A stretch of 64,000 nucleotides of DNA, taken from contig OZ025270.1 in the NCBI GenBank assembly GCA_964019165.1, positions 17,700,659 through 17,764,658 on the forward strand, in the 5' to 3' direction. The notes beneath the pieces were generated by a model. The model had not been told where the DNA came from, ran no database searches, and was given only the letters and a program-made list of their open reading frames with translations. The translations under genes and the position numbers were made by a program. The stretch comes from Mastigias papua. Its lineage: Eukaryota; Cnidaria; Scyphozoa; Rhizostomeae; Mastigiidae. Positions 38,001 through 50,243 of the stretch are shown piece by piece (within the stretch, counting starts at the first letter, position 1; every line of letters starts with the position of its first letter).

Positions 38001-40127
38001 TGCAACGTTTTTATTTGACTGTGATGATGCACGTTCGCCATATCTGAAGGCGATCTTACGCCTAGGCTGAAAGCTTAGGCCTAATGTAAACAGCAAGCTC
38101 AGAGCTTAAAACACAAAACTCTTTGGTCTTTTCACTTTTCATGCAAACCAATGATTAGTTCTAAATCATTAAGCACAGAGCATACAGTACAGGAGAATTG
38201 ACACATACATTGGCAGATGCATCATTTTACATACTACAGCAATCCACATTAACATGATGGATAAAGGAACGAGAAAATACAACACAGAATGTCCTAGCCC
38301 TTAGAACACCTTTATGCTACGCTATGAATAGTCATATCTCTTATTTCGCATACTTATCTTTGTGGAAAAATGCTTTAAATGTACCTAGTGTTGATGTGAG
38401 GAACATCCCAGAAAGGAGGTATGATATTATTCACTAGTGAGATTTTATACTTTGAAATCAACATTACTATGATAACAAGAATGGTTAGGTAACGAAACTA
38501 TAAATTATTAAAAGTACTTGCAGCTTACCAAATGTCAAGTTCTTCCATTTTCCATGAGTTACTGCTATAGACAATGTGCAATGCAAAGATGCATGTGATG
38601 CAACATTCTATTCATTTGTATTTTAAGAAAATGCTATTGTTTGCACAAAAGAATCATGGCAGACATTGCTTATCAGGAAACACAGAGAAGAAATTGCTTG
38701 CACGTCTAAAAAGTGATACCCCTCCCGTAATTGTTAATGGTTCCTTCATATGTAAATTGAATTGTGTCTTTGAACGAAAATGAATATTGACAACAAAGGA
38801 AGTGAAAACAAAACTTTACAAATATTAACAAGTTCCAGTACACAATTTTGGAGATATTGAAAAACCGAGAAGGTTTACCTAAAAACTTAAGTAACATCAC
38901 GATGGAAATGTTTATTTAACTTAAGCTCTGAACTTTCCTAACTACCTTCTTGTCAAGTGTGGCGTAGATAGAAAAACTTACAGGAAGGGCAAGACTGCTT
39001 TCTCGTATAAAAGTTCATATTGTATGTATGCCAGTCTGAAATCTGGGCATTCACAGCAAAGTTAGCTGATAATAGATCTACAAATCTCACAATAAAAATG
39101 CTATTATTTGGAAATTATTCAGTATTTATTTATGTTGCAGTCACACTGGAAAAGAATTATAATCTGAGGGCAGGAAAAATTGCTCAAAACAAATGCGTTG
39201 AGGCGAGATGGAATAAAATTCCTTCTGGAGCATGTAGGGTCAGATATGATACAAAATTTGCTGATGTATCTGGAAAAGAAGTTTCAAAAAAACATGGATT
39301 TAACAGTGAATACATAAAGTTATGTGGATTAGGAAAGTTTGATGAAACCACTCAAGTTGAATTGACAGTCACGTATAAGACTATGAAGAAAGTGATCACT
39401 GCACCAGTTTCAAATAAGCCAATTTCTTCAACAGCATCTGACACGAGGACAGGTAGGTTGCTCTTATGTATGAAAAGAAAGGCCTAAATTTATAAAAAAT
39501 GATAAGAACTGCTTTATATCTTGTTATACTTTCAATAGGCTGTATATTTGACATTAAAATCTTGAGTGCTTTGAAGGAGTACACACAAGTCAGCTCATTT
39601 TGGACTTACCAGCTTAACGTAAAAATTTGACGAGAAATTGCACCGGAGCATGAACTGCATTATAAGATATTTTAGATTGGTTCTTATACATATGTACCAA
39701 TGCTTTGTTATATTGTTCATGAAATTAGCTTTTTGTGCAATTTTTCAATTTTTTATAAATTTGACATTGTATATGCAAGGTATATCCAGTTACATCAAAC
39801 AGTAGTGCAGTAAAAATTGTTGCGAATAAAACATATAATCTATGTATCAACTTTACTTATGATATCAATGAATCGCTTATTAAACTAAATTTACTCTCAA
39901 AATGAACACTTTACAACAAGAAATCAACTGTTGTTGTGGGCGTTAGTCAACGAGCTTGTTCCATCTTGATAGTGACATATTCGAATTGATATGAACACTT
40001 CATATTGACCATGAAATATCCAAGATCTCTCAAAACTATATTTTCAGCCACACTGTCAACCATTATCATTGTCCTTCTTGGGGTCTCATTGACTGGCCTA
40101 GCATTTCCAACTTTTCAACATTCATAA
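35082..40127 (+). CDS. Gene E: three-domain Alr-like protein, mosaic of D-like and F-like parts
   Basis: Exons 35082-35205, 36467-36907, 37202-37498, 39141-39452, 40048-40146 (stop 40125-40127); 417 aa. Leader 1-41 and V-like domain 42-188 are nearly those of gene D, differing mainly in a patch around IAYREGQNGAIILES. The I-set-like domain 189-287 starts like D's first (FRAQPPSTFT) and ends like D's second (CGRILQTTI, NSVGS). Fn3-like 288-391 is almost that of gene F for its first 240 nt. The last exon encodes STIIIVLLGVSLTGLAF, then ends in FQHS, with no cytoplasmic tail. The stop lies 19 nt before the donor. Intron sequence after the I-set exon matches D's intron between its second I-set and second Fn3 exons. 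Confidence 0.83.
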
Positions 40128-40767
40128 CTGAGTTAGAGAATCCATGGTAAGTACAAGTGCATTGCCGTTTTTATTATTCTATAAAGCGATTTGGGAAATA
40201 GCCTGGATGTTTCCATAAATCCTCATAAACTCACTATATAATCATTTTATTCTTTTAAGTGACAATTGTTCTTCATCCTCGTCTTCAAATCTCTGATTTC
40301 TGATTACTGATAGTCCTTTTCCAATTTTAAAGTTTCCTCTCATCCTGTCTGACAAGATATTGACCAGGTTTGCAATTTCCTTCGACAAATCTTTCGTTTA
40401 TTTTCATCGTACGACTTCACATCTCTGCCCCTTCTTTACCTGATTTTTGCGTTCACTCCAACTATCTGTAGATCACTGATCAATAATCTACTTTACCTCA
40501 AAACATAAATGCTGCTAAGGTTGAAGACTGTGGTGGAGCTTTTATATTACATGATGGTTTTCAGCAATATTGAATGCTTTACAAACTGTTTGGCAACCAT
40601 CTCACATCTATAGTTAATTCACAACATTCAGCTTTTTTGCATTACTTTCATATCGACCATAGTAAATAATTGACTTTTCTCCATTTTCTCCTCCCATGCT
40701 GTTTTGATTTATCATCTGCCCTTACATTTCTTTCTATAGATTACCATAATATTCTTTCTCTTTAGAG

Positions 40768-40994
40768 AAGCGATTAAAGCCACATTGGCCATCAGTTATC
40801 TCTATCAAAAAATAGACTCTCATATCACCTTGGATATACATTGGAGAAAGGACTCAAACATCAAGGAGAAATTACACTTGTTGGAACAGAAAGAGTTTAG
40901 CATTCAGTTTTGTGATACTGAATATGTTGAAGATTATGCTGAATGTCTACATAAATTATATAATATTTGCAATTTACTATCACCTAAGTACTAA
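40768..40994 (+). other. Terminal exon behind gene E (3' UTR or alternative coding exon)
   Basis: After TTCTCTTTAGAG the frame reads AIKATLAISYLYQKIDSHI ... DTEYVEDYAECL ... LLSPKY and stops at 40992-40994, with AATAAA just beyond. It has 75 codons including the stop, as behind gene D. Relative to D, a one-base loss and a later one-base gain put the middle out of register while both ends keep the frame. It lies inside the 11.8-kb duplicated unit, so a copy stands at 52587-52813. Confidence 0.55.
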
Positions 40995-41002
40995 GTGGAA
41001 AT

Positions 41003-41830
41003 AAATCTGTTGGGATACTTCAAAAATTTTACTGAAGATTTAAAAGAGTTCATGCTTTAATGGCTTGGCTCTATCGACGTAAATTGGCTAAAGGTATTAA
41101 TGATAAGTATTTACACGATAAGATTGTCCATTTATAGAGTATGGTAATGGCTGAGGACTCATTTTGACCTTGGCTAGATGATACAAGCTACAAGTTTTAA
41201 ACTATTGAATTAAACCTCGCCCTTTGAATCGATATTAAGAAAGTGAAGATGATAAATCTTAAAGCATGTCTGTTTAGAAAGTATCTGAATATTTGATAGC
41301 AAAATATGTTTTAACATTGTTATTTATAGTTGAAAGTGAATAAAATTATGATAATAATAAAATCATTACGTTTATCCATTAGTAATATTGTCATTTACCA
41401 GTCGTCACTGATTTGCAATAGCAAGCTTAAATGAAAATGAAATAGTTATTGAATAAGAAGGAATCGTATCACTTTGTTTCTCACCACTCGATTCTACATA
41501 TTTTGCTTTTTTGTAGCTTCTTAATTATTGATTTTTCGCGAATTCTCAAAAATAAGAAATTTGAATGATTTCCTGCTTTATAGGCACAAACATTTAAAAA
41601 TCATCCGATTATCATCAATTTTCTTAATCTTGGAAAATCCCTACTAACAATCACACCCATTGCTAGGAATGCTCCTAAATTTTGGCGAACTGTCTTTATA
41701 AAGAAAGTTGAAACAGAATGACTAGCTAGACTAACAAGCCCTATTTTGTTGAAAAGTATCAAAATATTAAAATTGCATATCTTTCTATCCACCTGGAATG
41801 TAGTTGTAGAGAAACTGTCCAGACCCAATA
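41003..41830. other. E to F1 spacer
   Basis: It begins with 3' sequence shared with the regions behind C and D (TTCATGCTT, AAGTATTTACACGAT), then AT-rich DNA. No gene recognised. A reverse-strand 88-codon frame at 41601-41867 has no conserved features. Confidence 0.45.
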
Positions 41831-41832
41831 AT

Positions 41833-41892
41833 TTCGAATGTCTGTGTTCGAATATCGAAAGGTACATAATGGTTTGTAAGATCGAATTTCAC
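41833..41892 (+). promoter_or_regulatory. TCGAAT cluster upstream of gene F1
   Basis: TTTCGAATGTC, TTCGAATATCGAAA and GATCGAATTTCACC lie 100-160 bp before the ATG at 41994, in the same order and spacing style as in D and E. Confidence 0.45.
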
Positions 41893-41993
41893 CTGCTTAA
41901 CTGATTTCAAACTGCTTTCATTCACATATTTATCTAAGGAACTAAAAGTGTTTTATCCTCATCTCTTGTAAAACTATACACTTTATTTTAACG

Positions 41994-44691
41994 ATGCATC
42001 GAAGCAAGCATAAATGGAAAGAAATTACAAGTTGGAGGAAAGAGAAGCTCACAATCAAACTTACTTTTTACTGTGGACTAGTCATGCATATCAACATACT
42101 CTTCAAAGGTTTGGTTTCACACAATTTTAAAATTAGCCCATATCCACCTTTTAGAATTAAAGTTCAGGCAGTTTTACACCTTAATAGTTACTAAGACTTC
42201 AGTTAATTAACGATGCTTCTATGATTTGTTTCCTCGTCAATTATCTACTGTAACTTTAGCCCTAGGCTTAAAGATGACTGTTATGAAGATGGTATTAATA
42301 TACTGCATTAGATGTAAAATCACCCGTAACAAACATTTGCGTAATACATATGTGATATTCACGAAAAATGATGAAAGAGAGATAGCGTATAGCAGTTGCA
42401 AGACGCTGCAGATTATTGTATGACAATGAAAACAAGTCAATAACCAGTTACAGAAGTGCGATTGATCTAAGATCTAAGACAAGGCAAAATTTGAAGGAAC
42501 TAAAGATGCTTGCTTGTATGAAATACGAAATAGTTCAGTTTTGCAAACTGTTTTAATCGCTGTCACCAAAATAGCCCAAATTTAGTCAATGATTTTTACA
42601 TTCTTCATTGAGCTATATCGGTTTTATCGGTTTTATTACATATATCTTGAAAGGTTTGCTGGTGAATGGCAAAGTATTAGAACCAATTGAAGCAAAGTCA
42701 TCACCAAGTCATATCACTGTTATGAAGGGATCATCAGTTTGGTTGCATTGGCATTATACTTACTTGGGTGATGGAACTCATTATCCAAAAATCAAGAGTT
42801 TCTACAACGGACAGTTCATTAAAGCCACCAGAGTGTCTGATAGGAATGTTAATCTGCTTGCAAAGAGGATTGGCCAAAATGGTGCCTTAACATTGCAATC
42901 ATCATTACCTGCCCCATTTAATGGAAGAGTTGAAGTGATATCATCAAACAGTACGTTGGTGATTCATCGTCTGCAATACAGTGATTCATTGTATCAGTAT
43001 TCGTCCAATATCGATATCAGCGTAGATTTCGGTGCTGGTTTTATAAACAATATCATGCCACTGAGGCCTACTGTTAGTATTTCTGTAAACGGTAAGAAAA
43101 GAGTTCTTAAATTCTATCTCAAATAACAACAGAAAATAGCTATTTGCATATCGATTGCATAAACATTGGACTTAATCACCCTCCCACTTTCATTTATTAA
43201 CAATGCTTGCTTTCTAAAGGGATTCCAGAATTTGGAACACAGCCACCGCGTACATTCACCATAAATGAAGGGTCAAATCTGGCATTGAGGTTTCAAATGA
43301 ATGGAAATCCAAAACCATCAGTTCATTTCAAATGGACTCATCTTCCTACGTCATCAGCAACAATTGTTCCAAGTGTCCAATTGCATCCATTTGTATACAC
43401 TTCAACATATTCATTAAACAATATTGATGGGAGTTATTGTGGAAGAATATTGCATACAACAATACAAAACAGCATCGGATCTTCGTCAGTAAAAACGACA
43501 AGCTTTACTGTGTTGTGTAAGTATTTTAATCGAATGAAATGTGAGCTATTTAAGTAAATGCTGAGTCATATCATATTGCAAAACTTTCAACCCTGTTTTT
43601 CTGTACAATATTCAATTAATCAAACATACGAAGATTCTTTTCTCAGATATAGTGTATATATGCCATATCTGCAACCGGGACGTTGACATCACAGTAAATG
43701 ATAACATATCTAATAATGAAAATTAATCGTATATGAGAATCATTCAGTATTCATTTATGTTGCAGTCACACTGGAAAAGAATTATAATCTGAGAGCAGGA
43801 AAAATTGCTCAAAACAAATGCGTTGAGGCGAGATGGAATAAAATTCCTTCTGGAGCATGTAGGGTCAGATATGATACAAAATTTGCTGATGTATCTGGAA
43901 AAGAAGTTTCAAAAAAACATGGATTTAACAGTGAATACATAAAGTTATGTGGATTAGGAAAGTTTGATGAAACCACTCAAGTTGAATTGACAGTCACGTA
44001 TAAGGCTATGAAGAAAGTGGTCACTGCACCAGTCTCAAATAAGCCAATTCCTTCAACAGCATCTGTCACGAAGACAGGTAGGTTTGTACAGTGTATATAA
44101 TTAAATATCTGAGTCTATGCAATGTGTGATAAATCCATTGATACTTTTTCATGCTTTGAATAAGTTGTGTATTTGAAATAAATGTCTCGCATCTTAATTA
44201 AAAACTATAAAGGAAAATCACAAGGAAAGAAGAAATACTTTTACGTTTAGCATATTTCAGGTTCATTCTTTTACATATTTACCGTTTAAACATTATATTG
44301 CTCATTTACTTAATTGTTCGTGTAAGTAGTTAATACCAAGGCCATTATTTAATTTTTATTCAAAACTTTACACGATATTTGTAATTTAAAGCAAATGAAG
44401 CCAAGCATTGTGCACTACAAATTGCTGCAAATGAAAGATATCATTTTTCTTTTATCATTACTTTAGATTAGAACTTCATTTTTTTGTGGTAGTTGGTAAT
44501 AAAAAACTTCTTGCATCTAACCGGTAACATACTTTCACAATTATGCCCACTCTATAATGACTTTGGTATGCTTCGATGTTGCGAAAATTATGTTTTCAGC
44601 CACATTGTCAAGCATTATCATTGCTGTCCTTCTCGCCGTCTCATTGACTGGTTCACCATCTTCAATTTGTCACTCTTCATTAATTAGCTAA
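41994..44691 (+). CDS. Gene F1: three-domain Alr-like protein without cytoplasmic tail
   Basis: Exons 41994-42108, 42654-43091, 43220-43516, 43766-44077, 44600-44701 (stop 44689-44691); 417 aa. Residues 1-38 are a leader with a modest hydrophobic core (KLTFYCGLVMHINILF). Residues 39-184 are a cysteine-free V-like domain (VWLHWHYTY, LAKRIGQNGALTLQS, SSNSTLVIHRLQY). Residues 185-283 are I-set-like (HFKWTHL, one Cys in SYCGR). Residues 284-387 are Fn3-like with three Cys (KCVEARW, ACRVRY, KLCGL). The end is SSIIIAVLLAVSLTG plus a 13-residue polar end, so either a tail-less membrane protein or a poor GPI signal. The V domain resembles genes B and C more than D and E. F2 encodes the same protein. 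Confidence 0.83.
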
Positions 44692-44701
44692 GGACTCCTT
44701 G

Positions 44702-46030
44702 GTGAGTAATAATGCGTTGCCTTACTTATTTACACCACAAATCATTTGAGAAATAGTCTAGAAGATTTTGTTAATTCTCATAAATTTGCTACATATTCAT
44801 TTTACCTATTGTATTGACAGAAGACAATCATATAATGCAATGACATTATAATAAATAATGAACAGAAATTCGTGTCGTCCATATTTCTTCTTTAGTCGGC
44901 ACACATATTAACCAACAACATAACTTAAACTGAGAGACACGTAAAGTTCTTGTTCTGTGATTGTAGGCCTCTCTGTATATAGACTATAAACAGTGTATCT
45001 TCCATACCTCAAAACAACAGCATGCTTTACAAACAATTAATGCTTTTTGCACAATTCTGTTTGTCAGGTGGAATACGATATGACTCTTCTTGCTATACAA
45101 TGGGTAGCATCTTCAGAACTCAGTAATCATTCTGTCAAAAGTTCCCAAAATTTCGTCTGAAGATATATCCAATGCAGATACTCCATGCTGTTTTGACATC
45201 TGTTTTAAAAGAACTGCATTCCCTCTGTGTAGCACTTTAGGCATTGTGCTCTCAATGTGATAGGCTCTCAAACTGCAGGTGATTAGAGGCCATTGCTTCT
45301 TGCATTGTTGCATCTTGCTAGCAACGTAAATCTTGAATTGTGAGTTCTAAAATTTTAAACATAAATATCACCTAAGTGGCTGATCACTTTTAAACTTTGC
45401 GGTAAAGGAGAACAGTTAAAGTTAAATTTCATGTGTTGGGAGCGTGACAATGGAAGCTAAATCTTCTGGAATTTAAAAATATGCGCTTTAAGTGCTGCTC
45501 GTATACAAACGTAACGGACAGATTCAAGCCTACATTTCACAATAATAATTCTAGTTTTTGCTTTCGTGCCATGTATTTTTCACGTTTTACTTGAAATTTG
45601 ATCAAGTGATAGGCAAGCCAAGAAAGTTTAACAATAGTCGTCATGCCACCTTCGGCAATGCAACTGTTATGACGTTGAGAAGACAATAGCAATGAAAAAT
45701 GAATAACCTAGATGAAGAAATTTGAGAAGAACTTGTCAGTTTTTCCTGGTTCACTTTATTTAGTGACTTTGTTTTGAATCTCTTGGTTTTCATTTTTGTC
45801 CTCAATTTTTTGATTTCTGATTACTGATAGTTCTACTTCTTTACTATTCTAATGATCCATATTGTTGTTGCTTGTCAACTATACCACATCCACAGTAATT
45901 TCACGACATTCAACACTTATCTTATTATTGTAATATTGAATTTGTTTAAGAAATTTGGCTGTTTCTAAATCTGGCTTCTCTTAAGTTTGTTGTATGGAAG
46001 GTATGGTGGGTATTATTTTCAAGTGCATTG
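44702..46030. other. Region downstream of gene F1, first part
   Basis: Pieces align with the 3' region of gene D (GATTTCTGATTACTGATAG, TTGCATTGTTGCATCTTG), so this is paralogous flank. A terminal exon like those behind D and E was not found here. A reverse-strand 66-codon frame at 45113-45313 is of unknown meaning. Confidence 0.45.
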
Positions 46031-46193
46031 GTGAATCTTGGACTTGATTACATCATACCTTAATACGCTAATAATAATATTTCCCATGAAAAAAATTTGG
46101 AAATCTCGCAAGAAATTCGTAGCTATTCCGCCTGATACGTCTGCTGCACTTCCTAATATACTGACATCAGGTAAATGGCATTTTGCAACTCTA

Positions 46194-46225
46194 CCTCTCT
46201 CTCTCTCTCTTTCTCTCTCTCTTTA
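46194..46225 (+). repeat. CT microsatellite acting as a possible polypyrimidine tract
   Basis: (CT)n with two TTT interruptions, ending in TTTAG. It lies between a donor-like CATCAG/GTAAAT (46170) and an open frame beginning at 46227. The duplicate is at 58013-58044. Confidence 0.7.
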
Positions 46226-46257
46226 GCCTATTCAAATATATGTAATTTAGTGTCTTG

Positions 46258-46560
46258 GATCCAATTCAAAATGTCTGTCCAGAGTTACACATTTCTTTAT
46301 AAGAAAAGGTTACATGAAAATGAGATTCAAAAAGCCAAATTATTACGAAAATGTCAAGAAAATCATAAGGCTCAAGTTCTAAAGTTCATTTGTTTTACGG
46401 GACAGAAATCGATATTAATTCATTCTTTGCAGGCTTCTTTGCAACGATTGAAACTTTTCTTTGATAATCCTGGATAAAAAGATCAAATTTTTTTATAAAA
46501 AATAATGCTAACTTCTTTTAGCCAGTTTACTCCAGTAAAAGTTAAGAAAACGTTAAGAAA
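46258..46560 (+). repeat. Dispersed repeat with ORF ending DNPG
   Basis: The frame up to the stop at 46475-46477 encodes FLYKKRLHENE, AKLLRKCQEN, HKAQVLKF and LKLFFDNPG, the same blocks as 8600-8935 in gene B. Similarity runs past the stop (CCAGTTTACTCCAGTAAAAG). Upstream, 46087-46170 (MKKIWKSRKKFVAIPPDTS ...) could be joined in frame across the CT tract. Probably a mobile-element relic; not classified. Confidence 0.5.
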
Positions 46561-46569
46561 ATATCAGCC

Positions 46570-47764
46570 TCAACTTCCGGAAAAGTTAAACAAATTGAGG
46601 CTCAAGCAAAAAGGGATTTTCGTACAAAACAGAACATGTACGAGCATAAATAACGTCTAAGTGAAGGTTAATGGATATGGTTGAAGTTAAAAAACTTGCT
46701 GCACTAAAAAGATGCAGGTTCATTGCTAGTCAAGTATAGCTATCATAATGATATATGAAGATTGGTCGGTCATTTGTAAAAAGGGGAGACACTGAATGGA
46801 CGCCTAATGTTGCATGTTGATTTGTCTTCTACAAGGTGCACCAATTGGCTTTTGATTTCATACGAGAGATCAGTTAGTAGAAAGAAATAAAAGAGATAAA
46901 TTAACTACTGATTACTTAATGTGTAGAATAAAATCAGTAAATAAAATCGGTAAATACTTAAATTATGGGTAAATATAATTGTTACATTTGCAAACTTGTA
47001 AGAATTATAGTTACCCGTAATTTAACTGTCTACCGATTTTGCTTCGTGACCAGTGATCTGTGTTCGCAACTCCTTACTGCGAAGGAGGATATCCCAGAGC
47101 TCTCCGCGAACCGTGAAACACGCGCGAAGACGGAAGGTTCTCAGAGGTAAATATGTGAAAGAAAAAGTGCAGAATCCGGCTGAAAACGGCGTCAAGTACC
47201 ATAAAAAAGCAGTTACTGGTAAAATATGAAAGAAGAAGAATGAAAATACGCTGTGGAAGATAATTAGTGGTATGTTGTACATTGTAAAATTCAACTGTTG
47301 TCTGTTGCAAGTGTCCTGATTTTTTGTAACATCACGATTAGATTTTGAGTAGAGAAATTTGGGTAATAATTAGGTGTAACCAGGACTAAGCCACGATGTA
47401 TGCACATTTAGCGTTCAATCGGAGCCTACCCCAGTGAAAAGTACTTGGGTTGATGCAGTTGGGTGGATGTTAAGATACGGGGCATTTGAACCTGTGTGTA
47501 AACAAAGTTGCGCGAATTATTTTCTTTTGTGACAAAAGGTAACGGAGGGGAGGATTAAGATCAATTTCGATTGTGTGTTGGAAATACTATGATGTGCCCA
47601 ATGAAGAAATATAACAAAAATCATCCTCACTACCGCTTACATGATCGCTTTTAAATGTTATATCCTATTTGCAATATGGATTGACTGGGTTTTTCACATG
47701 TGACTGCAGAGTAGCAAAACAATATAGCTAGTTGTTGCTATGAAGATGTAAAATGCGCCCCAAG
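46570..47764. other. Spacer with a GC-richer patch
   Basis: Mostly AT-rich. 47040-47200 is noticeably richer in G and C but has no convincing ORF or splice-bounded exon. No gene recognised. Confidence 0.35.
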
Positions 47765-48590
47765 TTCAATTTCATTTCATTTTAAAATTCCAAAACATTT
47801 ACAAATTCCTTTCAATTAACACTACAATAACATCATAAACAACAAACATAAAGTAATAGTTTACAATAAAGTTAAACATAAACACAAAGCAAGGATAATA
47901 ATAACAAAATGTTATAGCAATATACAAAGAGACCTAAACTAATTAATTAATTTAAAGGGAATTTGCAAGTATGAAATTTCTTATGGAGGAGCTCCCTCAA
48001 TAGTTATACTAATCGAGGAGAGAGCACCCCCTGTACTAAAAGCCTATTGTTTTACTATTGTACCACCTTTAGTTCATCTGAAGTTTGCAGAAATGTTTGA
48101 AGATATTTTAAACTTGGTATTTTGTGGATAATGTATAAGATTTGAGCTTGAGACGAAAAATGGAGACAGAAGGGGGTTGTGTGATGACATCAGAAATACT
48201 GTTCCAAGATTTTGCACCAGCATATCTAACAGATCTTAAACCATATTGCAACGTATTTTTACAAGACATAAACATATCACCTTTAGAAGCCTGCCTTGTA
48301 TCGTATTGATGAACTGCAGTCAAGGTTTCGAAGTAATTATGAAAGATTAAAGGAGAAATCATATTAACAGATTCATAAACAAAAGTAAGAAGCTTTATAT
48401 CAAATAAATCATACAACTTAAGAATTTTTAAATCAGAAAAAATTGGAGTAGATGGAGATGTAAAACTTGATTTCATTTTCCACCTAAAGATACGCTGAGC
48501 TAAAAGCTTGTCGTCAGAGATGAATATAAACTTCATGGATGTACCACCAAGTTTAATTACACTAGAAATAATCACTGAACATAGGTTCTA
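47765..48590 (-). pseudogene. 5'-truncated LINE, reverse transcriptase C-terminus and 3' tail
   Basis: A reverse-strand frame (48575-48108) encodes LKILKLYDLFDIKLLTFVYE, then YDTRQASKGDMF, YGLRSVRYAGAKSWNS and FRLKLKSYTLS. This is the typical end of CR1/L2-like reverse transcriptases (short helix, NTRQ-like, GxKxWNS, FKxxLKxxL). The untranslated tail extends to about 47765 with repeated TTTCATTTCATTTT. The 155-codon frame is a remnant of a much longer ORF2. Confidence 0.7.
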
Positions 48591-48599
48591 TTGAAGCAA

Positions 48600-49287
48600 T
48601 CAAAATTCAGAGTAAGTGTGATTCGTGTGCTTCTTGCAAATAGGTTATCTCAGTTTATTGAGCTAAATTGTAGTTGAGGCTTATAAGCTTATTTTGTTCA
48701 GAAACTCCCCATTCATTTATCAAGTGATGAAGACCCTGAAACTAGATAACCCTGAGGAAGATACCATGCCACTCACCAGTAGTGGCTCCAAGATATAGCT
48801 GTATTTGAAATTATTAGCAGTTGTTTGTTGCACATGTTGTTGAATTATTTCTTTTCCTTGTTTTAAGACAATAAGCTCACCATATATATAATAGTTGCAT
48901 ATAACAGCAGAAGACAGTTTTTTCTGTTCTTTGAGATGTTTCTCAAGTAATTAGTCAATGATCTGACTGATGGACTTGATTTCATTTTCCACCATAATTA
49001 TTAAATGGAGAATGAGCATTTAAAAAAAGAGGTTCTGTGGTGGCTAGGTTTGCATTTATAGAGCATAACAGTTTACTATTTATCAACAAGCCAACACAGG
49101 AATGGTTAATTACTTTAGTTGTGGTTAATCCTTTCCATTATGCTTTTAAATTCTGCATTTTTTATCTCCTCCTAATGTTATTCAATGTTTGTTGCCTTTT
49201 TTATTCTTTCACTTTTGATACTTGATGATAGGATCCAAAATGGATCAGAAATCTCTAAAATTTGAATATACATTCCTCTCCTATGAA
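48600..49287. other. Spacer without recognised genes
   Basis: AT-rich, ending in a run of 13 C at 49288-49300. No gene features seen. Confidence 0.4.
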
Positions 49288-49599
49288 CCCCCCCCCCCCC
49301 AATATTGCAAAACAGATAGAGATTAACCAATCACCATAAGTCATCAATTGAAACATTTTTCATCAGACCCAGGTTGTTGTTACTGGGGAATGTCTGCTTT
49401 TTGACTTAGGCTTTGTTGAGAGTTTCCATTTGATCATTTTTTTGCAATTTTGAAAGTAGGAGTACTTTGTCTTTTTAGTTAGTTCTTTCAAATCTTTTGG
49501 TACTCCACTCTAACAAGCATTAATGGACACCCCTCACTAGTGAGTCCTTCTCTAATAATCACCTCTTTTTAATGAGCACCTATTTCTAATAAGCAATTC

Positions 49600-50243
49600 T
49601 CTCTAATGAACTCATCTCTAATGAGCACCCCTCTCTAATGAACTCATCTCTAATGAGCACCCCTCTCTAATGAACTCATCTCTAATGAGCACCCCTCTCT
49701 TATGAACTCATCTCTAATGAGCACCCCTCTCTAATGAACTCATCTCTAATGAGCACCCCTCTCTAATGAACTCATCTCTAATGAGCACCCCTCTCTAATG
49801 AACTCATCTCTAATGAGCACCCCTCTCTAATGAACTCATCTCTAATGAGCACCCCTCTCTAATGAACTCATCTCTAATGAGCACCCCTCTCTAATGAACT
49901 CATCTCTAATGAGCACCCCTCTCTAATGAACTCATCTCTAATGAGCACCCCTCTCTTATGAACTCATCTCTAATGAGCACCCCTCTCTAATGAACTCATC
50001 TCTAATGAGCACCCCTCTCTAATGAACTCATCTCTAATGAGCACCCCTCTCTAATGAACTCATCTCTAATGAGCACCCCTCTCTAATGAACTCATCTCTA
50101 ATGAGCACCCCTCTCTAATGAACTCATCTCTAATGAGCACCCCTCTCTAATGAACTCATCTCTAATGAGCACCCCTCTCTAATGAACTCATCTCTAATGA
50201 GCACCCCTCTCTAATGAACTCATCTCTAATGAGCACCCCTCTC
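49600..50243. repeat. 32-bp composite satellite, about 20 copies
   Basis: Units of CTCTAATGAACTCAT plus CTCTAATGAGCACCCCT. The two halves share CTCTAATGA, so the 32-mer is a dimer of an older 15-17 bp motif. Diverged units extend on both sides (about 49515-50350). A TTATG variant marks two units. The whole array is duplicated at 61419-62062 with the same unit count. Confidence 0.93.

Noticed and set aside
45113..45313. Reverse-strand 66-codon ORF as a conserved gene
   Set aside because: The counterpart near 32067-32279 begins alike (M-Q-C-K) but then drifts out of frame, so coding conservation is not shown.
47022..47310. GC-richer patch as a first exon or CpG-type promoter
   Set aside because: Short overlapping frames only, no splice-supported coding sequence.
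49600..50243. CRISPR-like regular repeat array
   Set aside because: The repeats are contiguous with no unique spacers, in eukaryotic DNA: an ordinary satellite.
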